Under the pieces are notes generated by a model. The model did no database searches. It worked only from the letters and a program-made list of their open reading frames with translations, and was not told where the DNA came from. A stretch of 64,000 nt of DNA, taken from NCBI RefSeq assembly GCF_040530035.1, contig NZ_JBEWCD010000002.1:62001-126000 (forward strand). The letters run 5' to 3'. The position numbers and the translations under genes are program-made. This document shows positions 32,822-42,762 of the stretch, piece after piece. The stretch comes from Roseibium sp. HPY-6. GTDB lineage: Bacteria; Pseudomonadota; Alphaproteobacteria; Rhizobiales; Stappiaceae. Within the stretch, counting starts at the first letter, position 1. Each line of letters starts with the position of its first letter.

Positions 32822-34870
32822 TTACTGACCGGTGGCACCTGTCGCGGATTCGCCTGTAGAGGCAGAACCTTCCGTGCCGAAGCTCAGGACGACTCCGGTT
32901 CCGTCAGGACGTTTCTTCTGCAGGGCTCCTGGTATCAACAGGGCCGGATTCTCGGAAACGGGTGGTGTGTAGCGATCCGTTCTGGGGCCCGAAAACTCGC
33001 CCATGGGGCGCAGAATATCCTCGTGAACCACGCTGCCAAGATAAAGCGGCTGCAGGTTGCCACCCTCAAGAATCTGATATCGGCTCGGCCACAGCCGCAG
33101 AACCCAACGGCCAGCTTGATCGCCGTCCCAATCCTTGTGGATCAGGACAAGGTCCGGTTGCCTGCCGTTCTGGCTGCGCGGCAGGATTGGCAGGGAATCG
33201 GGAGGCGTCTTGCCTTCCACGAAACCGCCTGCGGTTGTGAGAGACCATTTCGGGGGGCGCAGCCATCCGTCTTTTTCCGCGCTTGCCGCGAAAGCTGAGA
33301 GCGAACCGGCATACTGGATAACAAGGGGCTCTTCCCGATCGCCATTCAATTCGATCCGCCTGGCAGGCAGCGAAAGCCAGCCTCCGTCCCGCCAGCCTGA
33401 CGCAGTCAGAACTTCCGTATCGCTACGCGGTTGATATGTCACAAGTGCCTGGTCGAAGGTTGCGTGAATGTGCCATCCACCGAAAATGACCAATGTAGAA
33501 AAGACAAGACCGGCAAGGGTCGCCCGTCCGATCTTTTCGTTGTGGATCGGACCGAAAACAAAGGCGAAGGCGGAAACCATGGCCGTTCCGAACAAGAGAC
33601 CGGCAAGGACATCCGACATCCAGTGGGCGCCCAGATAGACCCTGGAAAACCCGATTGTGATCACCAGCGTCGCGATAACGGTGAAGACTGTGGCCTTAAG
33701 CCAGCGGTTCAGGTCATGGGCGATCAGAACAGCGCAGATGCCGAACAAGACAGCGGTCAGTGTGGCGTGGCCACTTGGAAAACTGTAGGCGTCTGCTCCG
33801 GCGTAGAGTTCTATCGGGCGCGAACGGTGCAGGAGGAGTTTGAAAAGGGGAACGAACATGGCCGTTCCGGCCATGGCGATGACGAACCCGATGGCCCGGC
33901 GCCAGGCCTTCCTAAGAAAAAGATAGGCTGCGACTGCCAGCGTCACCGCCGTCACCACAACCCCGTCGCCGAGCGTTGTGAAGAACACCATGATCTTGTC
34001 GCCGACTGGTGTTCGCAGGCTGTCAAAAAAGTTCAGGATCGACAGATCGGCGCGCACCATCGGTTCGCCTGGGGCCACCTGCCCGACAACCCAGAAGAAG
34101 GCCGGCATGGTGATCAACAGCAGCAATGCCGAGGCGAGCATGCCGGCAGAGCGCGGATGCGTCGGATCGAAATTGCGTGCGATCCATTGCGAAACCCTGT
34201 CAGGGTGTTTGGCGACCCAGGAAATGATCGCGGCATGAGCATTTGGAAAGAGCGGCAGAATGATCAGGATTAGCCAGCGGCCAAGCATCACGATCAGGAA
34301 AATGATGAGCAAAAGGGCGCCGAGAACAAAGGCAAGCCGGCCGCTGATCTGACCGATGGCGCTGAGGGCGGAGCCTGCGATGATACCAGGGCCCATATGG
34401 GCGATCGTCCACGCAAAGGCCGACGTGACATTGACGACGGAAAAACGCGTGAAGTTCATGCCCGCCATGCCCGCAATCCCGGGCACGACGGACTTTACGC
34501 CCGGAACGAACCGTCCGAAGAACACGCTCTTTCCACCATGGCGCTGGAAGAATTTCTCACCGCTTTCAATCATGTGGCTGTACTTGTTGAGCGGCCACAT
34601 GCTTTTGATCCTGTCTTTGAACCGGTAGCCGATCCAATAGGAAATTGCGTCCCCTGCCGTCGCGCCAAGCGTTGTCCAGATGAAAAGTGGGACCGGATCC
34701 AGCTTGCCCAACCCGACAAGAGTTCCCGCACCGACAAGAACAACGGTTGTTGGAACGAAAAGACCAATGATGAAAAGCGCTTCGCCCATGGCGGCCAGAA
34801 AGCAAATCAGGCCGGCCAGCCCCGGGTTTTCGGCAATAAAGTTCAGTACGGGGTCAAGAAGTTCGGTCAC
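32822..34870 (-). CDS. DedA - PAP2 phosphatase - LssY-like C-terminal fusion membrane protein
   Basis: Three parts in 682 residues. Residues 1 to about 200 are a DedA/SNARE-associated domain (FVPGVKSVVPGIAGMAGM), a family linked to undecaprenyl-phosphate or lipid recycling. About 235-445 is a PAP2 phosphatase with all three motifs: KLLLHRSRP, PSGH and SRVYLGAHWMSD. About 470-650 is a soluble LssY-like domain; the tail is serine- and glycine-rich. The combination suggests flipping plus dephosphorylation of a polyprenyl or glycerolipid phosphate at the inner membrane (inference). It is divergent from the polyphosphate kinase gene and probably transcribed alone. Confidence 0.9.
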   Translation of the reverse strand: MTELLDPVLNFIAENPGLAGLICFLAAMGEALFIIGLFVPTTVVLVGAGTLVGLGKLDPVPLFIWTTLGATAGDAISYWIGYRFKDRIKSMWPLNKYSHMIESGEKFFQRHGGKSVFFGRFVPGVKSVVPGIAGMAGMNFTRFSVVNVTSAFAWTIAHMGPGIIAGSALSAIGQISGRLAFVLGALLLIIFLIVMLGRWLILIILPLFPNAHAAIISWVAKHPDRVSQWIARNFDPTHPRSAGMLASALLLLITMPAFFWVVGQVAPGEPMVRADLSILNFFDSLRTPVGDKIMVFFTTLGDGVVVTAVTLAVAAYLFLRKAWRRAIGFVIAMAGTAMFVPLFKLLLHRSRPIELYAGADAYSFPSGHATLTAVLFGICAVLIAHDLNRWLKATVFTVIATLVITIGFSRVYLGAHWMSDVLAGLLFGTAMVSAFAFVFGPIHNEKIGRATLAGLVFSTLVIFGGWHIHATFDQALVTYQPRSDTEVLTASGWRDGGWLSLPARRIELNGDREEPLVIQYAGSLSAFAASAEKDGWLRPPKWSLTTAGGFVEGKTPPDSLPILPRSQNGRQPDLVLIHKDWDGDQAGRWVLRLWPSRYQILEGGNLQPLYLGSVVHEDILRPMGEFSGPRTDRYTPPVSENPALLIPGALQKKRPDGTGVVLSFGTEGSASTGESATGATGQ

Positions 34871-35113
34871 GGACGTCTGTCTGTCTGACTGTAAAGCAAC
34901 GTTTCAAAAGGCTCGGCATACGACAAAACATATCAATTGAGCCGGGCCCGGGAGCAAAAAACCGGCCCGGATGATTCGGTTAGGGTTTCATATAAGCGCT
35001 GAACCTTGCAACCAATAGCGAAAAATCGCTTTGGTGCTTGAATGATCTCAACCATGGAATTTTGTCGCTGGCTGCGACAAGATGCACTCAGCACGCCTTT
35101 TCAGGAGCTGTTG

Positions 35114-36580
35114 ATGTTTGAATCCGCCCGTTTGCCGCAAAAAATGACGAAAAAGATCTTCAAGAAGATGGAGCCCGAGTTGCGGGAAGCCTTGCTTGCG
35201 GCTCAGCTGCCGGTCATTGAGCAAAAGCCCTACTCCACGTTGATCCTCGTCGACGGCTTGGACGGCGCCGGCAAAGGCGAAGCGGTCGCGCGGCTTTACG
35301 GCTGGATGGACGCGCGTCATCTGGTCTGCAACGCCTACGGCGAGCCGACCGACGAGGCCCGTCTTCGTCCGCCCCTCTGGCGCTACTGGCGCGATCTGCC
35401 TGCCAAGGGGGAGACGGCGATTGTATTCGGGAGCTGGTACCAGTCCGTCTTGCGGGACTGGATCTACAAGAAAATCGACGAGGACGCGTTCGAAAAAGCG
35501 CTTGTGAGAATTCGCAAGTTTGAGGAAATGCTCTCCAATGAGGACGTGCTGATCCTCAAGTTCTGGTTCCTCCTGCCCAAGGATGTGCAGGAGGAACGGC
35601 TGAAAAAGATCGAGAAGAAAAACGCTGCCCGCCATGTTCTTGCCGACTGGGCAGCCCTCAAGCATCACAAGAGGGCAAGCGAGGCGGGTGAGAAAATCGT
35701 GCTTGAAACAAGCAAGGGGTATGCACCCTGGTTCGTCATTCCCTCGCAGGACCCTGAGTACCGTGACGCCGCGCTCGCGCAGACAGTGGCAAGGTCGATG
35801 AGCTTGAAACTGGAAGATGGTGAACCGCAATCCGTCGCCGCACCACCCGTGGTGAGTGGACTGCAGCCGGAAACGGCGGTCGACGCCATCGATCTGACCG
35901 AGAAGCTGGAAAAAGAGGAATACGAGAAACTCCGGCGCAAGTATCAGGACACGCTTTCAGAGCTGTCCGACCGCAAATCAATGTCAAAGACCGGTGTTGT
36001 TCTTGTGTTTCAGGGAAACGACGCGGCTGGCAAGGGGGGCGCGATCCGCCGTGTCATTCGTCCGCTTGATCCACGTATTTACAAGGTGCATCCGATTTCG
36101 GCACCGACGGACGAAGAGAAGGCGCGCCCTTACCTCTGGCGGTTCTGGCGCCGCGTTCCGCGTAAGGGGCATTTCGCGATTTTCGACCGGTCCTGGTATG
36201 AGCGGGTCCTCGTTGAACGTGTCGAGGGTTATGCGGGACATGATGACTGGCTGCGGGCATACAACGAGATCAATGAATTTGAACAGGAATTGACCGACTT
36301 CGGTTACATCGTCTGCAAATTCTGGCTGGCCATTTCCGAGGCGGAACAGCTCCGCCGCTTCAAGGCCCGGGAGGATACAGCCTACAAGCAGCATAAGATT
36401 ACCGACGAGGATTGGCGCAACCGGTTGAAATGGGACCAGTATGCCATTGCCGCTGGGGATATGGTCGACAGGACGTCGACGAACTACGCTCCATGGACGC
36501 TGGTCTCGTCGGAAAACAAAAGACACGCACGCATCCAGGTGCTGAAAACGATCTGTGGCCGCCTGGAAGAAACCCTTTAG
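35114..36580 (+). CDS. pap: polyphosphate:AMP phosphotransferase (two-domain PPK2)
   Basis: Transfers phosphate from polyphosphate to AMP, giving ADP. The 488 residues hold two PPK2 domains in tandem, the class II layout: Walker A loops GLDGAGKG (48-55) and GNDAAGKG (301-308), each followed by a Walker B and lid region (GSWYQSVLRDWIY in the first, FDRSWYERVLVERVEG in the second). In this class the C-terminal domain is the catalytic one. I chose the ATG at 35114, with AGGAG 6 bases upstream, over the in-frame ATG at 35042, which has no ribosome site. It stands alone. Confidence 0.95.
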   Translation: MFESARLPQKMTKKIFKKMEPELREALLAAQLPVIEQKPYSTLILVDGLDGAGKGEAVARLYGWMDARHLVCNAYGEPTDEARLRPPLWRYWRDLPAKGETAIVFGSWYQSVLRDWIYKKIDEDAFEKALVRIRKFEEMLSNEDVLILKFWFLLPKDVQEERLKKIEKKNAARHVLADWAALKHHKRASEAGEKIVLETSKGYAPWFVIPSQDPEYRDAALAQTVARSMSLKLEDGEPQSVAAPPVVSGLQPETAVDAIDLTEKLEKEEYEKLRRKYQDTLSELSDRKSMSKTGVVLVFQGNDAAGKGGAIRRVIRPLDPRIYKVHPISAPTDEEKARPYLWRFWRRVPRKGHFAIFDRSWYERVLVERVEGYAGHDDWLRAYNEINEFEQELTDFGYIVCKFWLAISEAEQLRRFKAREDTAYKQHKITDEDWRNRLKWDQYAIAAGDMVDRTSTNYAPWTLVSSENKRHARIQVLKTICGRLEETL

Positions 36581-36672
36581 CGCCTTCGACGTTTAAGCGT
36601 CGTGACACGTTCGCTGCGTCGAATGAAACAGATTTTTAGTAAGGCCAAAACCAGGGAGCTCAGGCTCGTTTG

Positions 36673-37851
36673 CTACAGCGCCCCAGCGAGATAATCGATG
36701 GCCGCCTGAACACCGCCTTTGCCGTGTGGAATCGACAGTTTATCGAAGCCAAGCTCAATCGCGCCAAGAGTGCCCAGCAGCATCACCGCGTTTACGTGAC
36801 CCATATGCGCAATGCGGATGCCTTTGCCGGATATGTCGCCGATCGTGCCGCCGATCGTCACACCGCAGACAGTCTTTGTGAATTCCCGCAGCTCGGTGGC
36901 ATGCGTGCTGTCAAGGCGTACGACAGTGACACTGTCTGAACGTGCATGGGGTTCGCTGATATTGAAATGAACCGCGCCTTCTTGCGACCACTTTGATACC
37001 GCGCGCCGGGTGGCCTCGCCAAGAAGTGCGTGGCGTTGCCAGGCTTGCTCCAGTCCTTCTTCAAACAAAAGCTCAAGCGCCTTCTGGAAGGCATAAAGCA
37101 GATGTTCCGGAGGTGTGCCGCAGTACTTCTGGTAATGCTCGGGGCCCTGCCGGAAGGTCCAGTCTGTGTAATTGGTCCTTAAGGTAGCGGTTTCGTGTGC
37201 TTTGTCCGCTTTGGCGCTTGCAGCGACAAAGGAAAGACCGGGGGGGCACATCAGGCCCTTTTGCGATCCGGTGAGGGCAACATCGACCCCCCAGGCATCC
37301 ATTTCAAAGGGCATGCACCCCAAAGAAGCGATGGTATCGACCATGAAGAGTGCCGGGTGCCCGGTCGCGTCGATCGCTTTGCGCAAGGCGGGGATGTCAT
37401 TCCAGACCCCGGAAGCCGTATCGACCTGAACCACAAGGATCGCGGCAATATCATGCCCGGTATCCAGGCGCAGACGCTCTTCCAGACGTGCCGGGTCGAC
37501 GCTCTTGTCCCAGGATCCTTCAAGAATCTCGACCTCAATCCCGGCAATTTCCGCAGCCTCCCCCCATCCGAGCGCAAAGCGGCCCGACTCCAGAACCAGG
37601 ATCTTGTCGCCGCGTTTCAAGGTGTTGCACAAAGCCGCGTCCCAGGCGCCATGGCCGTTGGCGGTGTAGATGTAGGTTTTGCCCTCTGTCCGGAACAGCC
37701 GCTTAAGGCTCGTCAGGCAAAAATCCGTCGTCTCCAGCAGCGGGCCTTCATAGATATCGACCGCCGGGCGATGCATTGCTCTTAGAACCTCGTCGGGCAC
37801 ATTGGTCGGTCCTGGAATCATCAGGAATTCTTTGCCGTGGCGAAGTGACAT
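36673..37851 (-). CDS. PLP-dependent aminotransferase, alanine/serine-glyoxylate type
   Basis: A class V, fold type I aminotransferase of 392 residues. FLMIPGPTNVPDEVLRAMHRP at the start, NGHGAWDAALCNTLKRGD for PLP phosphate binding, FMVDTIASLG with the PLP-ring Asp, and SQKGLMCPPG with the Schiff-base lysine all fit the alanine/serine/aspartate-glyoxylate aminotransferases. Such enzymes make glycine from glyoxylate. The amino donor cannot be told from the sequence. It is divergent from the N-formylglutamate amidohydrolase-like gene. Confidence 0.92.
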   Translation of the reverse strand: MSLRHGKEFLMIPGPTNVPDEVLRAMHRPAVDIYEGPLLETTDFCLTSLKRLFRTEGKTYIYTANGHGAWDAALCNTLKRGDKILVLESGRFALGWGEAAEIAGIEVEILEGSWDKSVDPARLEERLRLDTGHDIAAILVVQVDTASGVWNDIPALRKAIDATGHPALFMVDTIASLGCMPFEMDAWGVDVALTGSQKGLMCPPGLSFVAASAKADKAHETATLRTNYTDWTFRQGPEHYQKYCGTPPEHLLYAFQKALELLFEEGLEQAWQRHALLGEATRRAVSKWSQEGAVHFNISEPHARSDSVTVVRLDSTHATELREFTKTVCGVTIGGTIGDISGKGIRIAHMGHVNAVMLLGTLGAIELGFDKLSIPHGKGGVQAAIDYLAGAL

Positions 37852-38197
37852 CCGGTTTCCTTTTGCGGTCGGTTCTCAGACTGGGCCGGGCGATCGACTG
37901 CGCCCGCAGGTTGGAAGCAATGCACAGAAAATTGCCCGCATTGGTGCGCGCGTCAAGGGAGCGGGCCGGGCCCGCGCCGGCCCTGGCTTTTGTGCGCGCA
38001 CGAAAGGCCGGTCCGGGTGCCGCATCCCGATCAGTTGATTCCGTCGCGCCTTGGAAAGACGGGTTGACTGTAATAAGCCTAGGAATCACAGGCAGCTGCG
38101 GCATCCGCTGCCGTTTACCGTGAAAGCGGATGTCGTATTGCTGAAAAGAAAATGTCTTGTTTCCGCAAAGTAAATTCTTCACTCTAACGAAGGTCCC
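37852..38197. other. divergent intergenic region
   Basis: This 346-base spacer separates two divergent genes and should hold both promoters. It has a very GC-rich patch of GGGCCGGGCCC type (about 37962-38015) and a TTGACT (38063-38068). I see no gene or clear operator. Confidence 0.5.
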
Positions 38198-39280
38198 GTG
38201 TCGTCGGTTAGGCGTTGCAACATGATATTGGTTGATGAAGGACAGAGCCCGATCATCCTGTGCCTGCCGCACAGCGGCACCGATGTGCCCAATGCGGTGT
38301 CTGGCCGGCTGAACGCAACCGGCCGTCTGCAGGCAGATCTGGCTTGGCGGCTGGAGCGGGTGTTCGGGTTTCACGCCGATCTCGACCTGACCGTCTTGCG
38401 ATCTTCCGTTTCGCGTTACGTCATCGACCCGGATGTCGATCCGGCGCTGCAACCGGGCGCAGACGCAGACAAGCCCGCCCTTTGCCCCGAAACGACACTG
38501 GATGGCAAGCGGATCTACCAGGATGGAGAAGAGCCTGGTCCAACTGAAATAGAACAACGCGTCCTGCTGTTTCACACGCCGTTTCACAACGAGCTGCGTA
38601 AGCAGATCGACCGACTGATGCGCAGGCACCGGCACATCGTTTTGCTTGACTGTCAGTCGATGCGTTCGCAGATCAAAGGCGTAACTGACAAGGGACTGTC
38701 GGTCTTTAATATCGGAAGCGCCGGTGGCTTGTCCTGTGATGCCGATCTGCGAAACCTTTTCGTCGGCTCGTTCAGTGGTTTGGAAGGTCTTACGGTCGGT
38801 GTTGATGAACAAACGACCGGTGGGTACATCGTGCAGAGCTACGGCAAGCCTGATCATGGCATTCACAGCCTGACCCTGTTGCTGGCGCAGCGATCTTATT
38901 TGCGTCACGAATCTCCGCCCTTCGAACCCGACCGAACGAGAGTGTCACGCTTGCAATCCGTTCTCGCGGACAGTTTCTCAAGAATTATCGATTGGCTCGG
39001 ATCTCAGGACCGGGCTCACGCGGCGACCGCGAACGAAAGTGCACCGGCCCCGCCGGAAGACGTTGAATATACGACTGAGGCGGACATACCGCCTGCTCGA
39101 GGCGACGGAGACGAACCGGCTGATGAAAGCGGCTCTCGATCCGATGAAGGGGAAACGCAAGCGTCGCTCGATCAAAAAGAAATAATTCCGGTTGATCCCA
39201 TGACGCTGACACAGCAGGCTGCACCCGGCGATGATCCTCAGAGCCTACAGAGGCAGATGCCGCTTTTGGTGGCCGAGTGA
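38198..39280 (+). CDS. N-formylglutamate amidohydrolase-like protein with acidic C-terminal tail
   Basis: Residues 10 to about 265 resemble the HutG/N-formylglutamate amidohydrolase family: LCLPHSGTDVP near the start carries the usual metal-binding His, and IVLLDCQSMRS matches the family's D-x-HSM region, although the histidine there is replaced by Gln. The last 90 residues are low-complexity and acidic (many E, D, S, P), not part of the family fold. The start is GTG 38198 (AAGG upstream) or ATG 38222. No other histidine-degradation gene is near, so the substrate is uncertain. Confidence 0.8.
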   Translation: MSSVRRCNMILVDEGQSPIILCLPHSGTDVPNAVSGRLNATGRLQADLAWRLERVFGFHADLDLTVLRSSVSRYVIDPDVDPALQPGADADKPALCPETTLDGKRIYQDGEEPGPTEIEQRVLLFHTPFHNELRKQIDRLMRRHRHIVLLDCQSMRSQIKGVTDKGLSVFNIGSAGGLSCDADLRNLFVGSFSGLEGLTVGVDEQTTGGYIVQSYGKPDHGIHSLTLLLAQRSYLRHESPPFEPDRTRVSRLQSVLADSFSRIIDWLGSQDRAHAATANESAPAPPEDVEYTTEADIPPARGDGDEPADESGSRSDEGETQASLDQKEIIPVDPMTLTQQAAPGDDPQSLQRQMPLLVAE

Positions 39281-39414
39281 AGTGACACGGCCCCTCGATC
39301 GACGGGCATGCGCCAATCCTTGCAAACAAAACTGTTGCCTTTGGAGAAGGTTCCGGACTTCATCGCGATCCTGATGCAAACCTCCATTTGAGCGGCATCA
39401 GCCAGGGAAAGAGG

Positions 39415-39444
39415 GTGTGCGGGCCATTCCCGCACACGTTTTTT
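39415..39444 (+). terminator. Rho-independent terminator
   Basis: GTGTGCGGG (39415-39423), a 5-base loop and CCCGCACAC (39429-39437), then GTTTTTT. It ends the plus-strand amidohydrolase-like gene just before the convergent gcdH gene. Confidence 0.92.
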
Positions 39445-39456
39445 GGACGTCTCGCC

Positions 39457-40674
39457 TTAAAAGAATGCCTGGAGACCGGTCTGCGCGCGCCCGAGGATCA
39501 GCGCATGGATATCGTGCGTGCCCTCATAGGTGTTGACGGTTTCAAGGTTCTGGCTATGCCGCATAACGTGGTACTCTTCCTGAATACCGTTTCCGCCGTG
39601 CATATCCCGTGCCTGCCGTGCGATCTCCAGCGCCTTGCCGCAATTGTTGCGCTTTATGATGGAGATCATTTCCGGGGACGCCTGACCAGCGTCGAACAGC
39701 TGCCCGACGCGCAGCGCGGCCTGCAGGCCGAGTGCAATCTCGGTCTGCATGTCGGCAAGTTTCTTTTGAAACAGCTGGGTTTGAGCCAGAGGACGGCCAA
39801 ACTGCACACGATCAAGACCGTACTGACGTGCCCGGGTCCAGCAATCTTCAGCCGCTCCCATGGACCCCCAGGCGATCCCGTACCGCGCCCGGTTTAGGCA
39901 TCCGAACGGCCCTTTCAATCCGGAGACGTTCGGCAGAAGAGCCTCTTCTCCGACTTCCACACCGTCCATGACGATCTCGCCTGTGATCGAAGCGCGCAAC
40001 GACAGCTTGCCACCGACCTTGGGTGCCGTGAGACCCTTCATGCCTTTGTCGAGCACGAAACCCCGAATTGCACCGTCATGGGCTTCCGACTTCGCCCAGA
40101 CGACAAAGACGTCTGCAATCGGGGCGTTTGAAATCCACATTTTGCTGCCTGTCAGCCGGTAACCGCCATCGATCTTGTCTGCGCGGGTCCGCATTCCAGC
40201 GGGGTCCGAACCGGCGTCAGGCTCGGTAAGCCCGAAACAGCCGACATATTCGCCAGTGGCCAGTTTGGGCAGGTATTTCCGGCGTTGTTCTTCAGAGCCG
40301 TATGCATAAATCGGATACATGACGAGAGAAGATTGCACGCTCATCATCGACCGGTAGCCGGAATCGACCCGTTCGATCTCTCGCGCAACCACACCGTAAG
40401 ACACGTAGGAAGCTCCTGCGCAGCCATATTCTTCAGGAAGGGTAACGCCAAGCAGACCAAGGGCGCCCATTTCGTTGAAGATGCTCCGGTCCGTTGTCTC
40501 TTCACGATAGGCATCGATGATACGCGGCAGCAGTTTTTCCTGTGCAAAGGCGCGCGCCGTATCCTGGATAAGCTGTTCGTCCTCTTTCAGCTGATCGCGC
40601 AGGTGGAACGGATCTTCCCAGTCAAACGTTCCGCCTCCGGAGGGGGAGGACTTGATCTGTACGGGTGCATTCAT
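39457..40674 (-). CDS. gcdH: glutaryl-CoA dehydrogenase
   Basis: FAD enzyme that oxidises and decarboxylates glutaryl-CoA to crotonyl-CoA in lysine, tryptophan and glutarate breakdown. The 405 residues match the acyl-CoA dehydrogenase fold: [19 protein letters not shown] for FAD/substrate binding, [18 protein letters not shown], and the catalytic base in [18 protein letters not shown]. The start is ATG 40674 with AGGAG 7 bases upstream; the frame is open to 40740 but without support. It is divergent from a LysR regulator, the arrangement seen for gcdH-gcdR in proteobacteria. Confidence 0.95.
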   Translation of the reverse strand: MNAPVQIKSSPSGGGTFDWEDPFHLRDQLKEDEQLIQDTARAFAQEKLLPRIIDAYREETTDRSIFNEMGALGLLGVTLPEEYGCAGASYVSYGVVAREIERVDSGYRSMMSVQSSLVMYPIYAYGSEEQRRKYLPKLATGEYVGCFGLTEPDAGSDPAGMRTRADKIDGGYRLTGSKMWISNAPIADVFVVWAKSEAHDGAIRGFVLDKGMKGLTAPKVGGKLSLRASITGEIVMDGVEVGEEALLPNVSGLKGPFGCLNRARYGIAWGSMGAAEDCWTRARQYGLDRVQFGRPLAQTQLFQKKLADMQTEIALGLQAALRVGQLFDAGQASPEMISIIKRNNCGKALEIARQARDMHGGNGIQEEYHVMRHSQNLETVNTYEGTHDIHALILGRAQTGLQAFF

Positions 40675-40812
40675 AGCACAGCTCCTGTTGAAGGGCGGCA
40701 AATCTGTCAACCTCCGGGTAGCGGCATGCGTTCGCGACATGGTCGGAGATCATTCTGATTTGGAGAGTGTGAACGGATTTTCATTTGCGGAAAAGCGAAA
40801 CCTCGTTCAAAG

Positions 40813-40833
40813 TTCATAACCAATTGGAATGAA
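40813..40833. promoter_or_regulatory. LysR-type operator between gcdH and the regulator gene
   Basis: TTCAT-N11-ATGAA is an inverted repeat with the T-N11-A core typical of LysR-family sites, centred in the divergent spacer 13 bases before the regulator's ATG, a position that fits autoregulation together with activation of gcdH. Confidence 0.6.
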
Positions 40834-40846
40834 GTAAAGGAATGTG

Positions 40847-41770
40847 ATGAAGCGAGCCTTTATCCCTGCGGCGGATACGCTGATTGCGTTCGAATGCGCA
40901 GCAAGGCATCTGAGCTTTACCCGGGCCGCCGAAGAGCTGCATCTCACTCAAGGGGCAATTTCAAAACAGGTGCGACATCTGGAAGACCGGCTTGGCGTCG
41001 AGCTCTTTCGGCGTGTCAGACAACGCATCGTGCTTACGGATGCCGGGCGCCTTTATCTTCACGACATTCGCGGAGCCTTGGAGCAGATGACCGCGGCGAC
41101 CCGTCAGGTGATGTCGTACGCAGGCAGCGCCGACGTTTTGAACCTCGCGGTGCTGCCCACGTTCGGAACACGCTGGCTTGCTCCGCGGCTTGCTGACTTC
41201 GGACGCCGGTACCCCCATGCCGGGCTGAATCTGAGTGTGCGCCTTCAGCCCTTCGACTTTGATGAGCAACCATTTGACGGGGCGATACACCACGGCGATC
41301 CGGTTTGGGCCGGCGCGATCACGGAAAGGCTTTTTGCCGAGGAGGTCATCCCGGTGTCATCTCGCGTCTTCCGGGACAGGCATGAAATCCGAACGCCTCA
41401 GGATCTGACACGTGTGCCCCGGCTTCAGCTGGCAACGAGACCTTTGGCATGGCGGCAGTGGTTCGATCTGGCCGGCGTTGAAACGGACAGCGCTTTTCAG
41501 GGAGCACGTTTCGAACAATTTGTGATGATATCCGAGGCCGCAATTCACCATGCTGGAGCAGCGCTCATCCCACGTTTTTTCATTGAGGCCGAATTGGCAT
41601 CGGGCCGTCTTGTCCGTTTGTTTGATCTGTCACTCGACCAGCAGACCGCCTATTACTTTGTCTACCCGGAGGGGCGGACAATGCGGCCTGTTGTGGCCGC
41701 GTTCCGGCAATGGCTCACGGAAGAGGCGAGAACGGCACGGGTTGACCGGGAAACGATGCTGCCGGAATAA
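40847..41770 (+). CDS. gcdR: LysR family transcriptional regulator, GcdR/GcvA type
   Basis: A 307-residue LysR regulator: winged helix-turn-helix at about residues 8-66 (FECAARHLSFTRAAEELHLT, then GAISKQVRHLEDRLG) and a C-terminal effector domain of the GcvA subgroup. The ATG at 40847 has AAAGG 6 bases upstream; the GTG three bases before is less likely. Its place divergent to gcdH, with a LysR-type palindrome between, makes it the probable glutarate/glutaryl-CoA responsive activator. The symbol is by context. Confidence 0.88.
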   Translation: MKRAFIPAADTLIAFECAARHLSFTRAAEELHLTQGAISKQVRHLEDRLGVELFRRVRQRIVLTDAGRLYLHDIRGALEQMTAATRQVMSYAGSADVLNLAVLPTFGTRWLAPRLADFGRRYPHAGLNLSVRLQPFDFDEQPFDGAIHHGDPVWAGAITERLFAEEVIPVSSRVFRDRHEIRTPQDLTRVPRLQLATRPLAWRQWFDLAGVETDSAFQGARFEQFVMISEAAIHHAGAALIPRFFIEAELASGRLVRLFDLSLDQQTAYYFVYPEGRTMRPVVAAFRQWLTEEARTARVDRETMLPE

Positions 41771-41800
41771 ACTGCCAGAACAACTGAATGCGACAAACAT

Positions 41801-42718
41801 ATGCGACGGAACGAAAAGCAACATCTGCGCCTGATCCTGAATGGAAAGTCTGCCGCCCGGAATGACGTGCGCACGGCGGTGAGCGCGGTCAGGGCGATGG
41901 GTCATACGGTTTCGGTTCGTGTGACCTACGAGGCCGGGGATACGACGCGGCTTGCAAAGGAGGCGTTGCGGGACCATGCGGCCGACGAAATAGACACGCT
42001 GGTCAGCGCCGGTGGCGATGGAACGATTCATGAAGTCGTGGATGCTGTCCTTCAAGAGCTGAGCGACGGCGCGAAACCGCCTTTTTCCTTCGCGGTTCTT
42101 CCGCTGGGAACTGCGAACGATTTTGCCCGTCACATACGTCTGGACCCCGCCGACATTCCGGGCTGTCTGCGTTTTATCGCGCGCGCCAGCGCCAAGCCGA
42201 TGGATGTTGGTGACGTCAACGGATGCTGTTTTGTCAATATGGCGACGGGAGGATTCGGGACAAAGGTGACGTCGCAAACGGACCCGAACCTGAAACGTGT
42301 CCTCGGCGGGGCGGCCTACCTGTTTACCGGCCTGCACAGATTTTCAGAATTGGCCGCCTGCGAAGGCCGTATCGAAGCGGAAGGGTTTAGCTGGGAAGGT
42401 GCATTTCTGGCGATTGCGGTTGGCAATGGACGGCGCGCCGGTGGAGGGATCCGTCTCTGCCCCCGCGCGAAACTCGATGATGGCTTTCTTGACCTGACCA
42501 TCGTGCCGTTTCCGAAATCCGGCAAGGTTACAGACCTGCTTTCGACACTCCTGGACAGTGGCGTGGACGGCATGAAGAACGGCATTGTCCAGAGAAAAGC
42601 CCGCGAGATCGTCATTCAGACCGCGAAACCCGTTCAGTTCAACCTGGATGGTGAGCCGATGAATGGACAGGACTGGAAGATTGGGATAAGGCACCACCAA
42701 ATTGACATGCGGCGATAA
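41801..42718 (+). CDS. yegS: YegS-like lipid kinase, diacylglycerol kinase family
   Basis: A 305-residue kinase of the DAGK/sphingosine-kinase fold. VSAGGDGTIHEVVDAVL carries the GGDGT nucleotide loop and LPLGTANDFARH the second conserved block, as in E. coli YegS, which phosphorylates phosphatidylglycerol in vitro. The length and order match YegS. It starts 30 bases after the regulator gene on the same strand, with no obvious link in function, and is followed by the glycan region, where a lipid kinase could have a role in membrane-anchored sugars (inference). Confidence 0.92.
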   Translation: MRRNEKQHLRLILNGKSAARNDVRTAVSAVRAMGHTVSVRVTYEAGDTTRLAKEALRDHAADEIDTLVSAGGDGTIHEVVDAVLQELSDGAKPPFSFAVLPLGTANDFARHIRLDPADIPGCLRFIARASAKPMDVGDVNGCCFVNMATGGFGTKVTSQTDPNLKRVLGGAAYLFTGLHRFSELAACEGRIEAEGFSWEGAFLAIAVGNGRRAGGGIRLCPRAKLDDGFLDLTIVPFPKSGKVTDLLSTLLDSGVDGMKNGIVQRKAREIVIQTAKPVQFNLDGEPMNGQDWKIGIRHHQIDMRR

Positions 42719-42762
42719 AACGCCGCCCATCCGGCAGCGGTCGAAAAGATCCAGAAGAAAAC

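Noticed and set aside
37748..38908. 386-codon minus-strand frame crossing the divergent spacer at 37.9-38.2 kb
   Set aside because: It overlaps two supported genes and shows no domain; the part in the spacer has no start signal.
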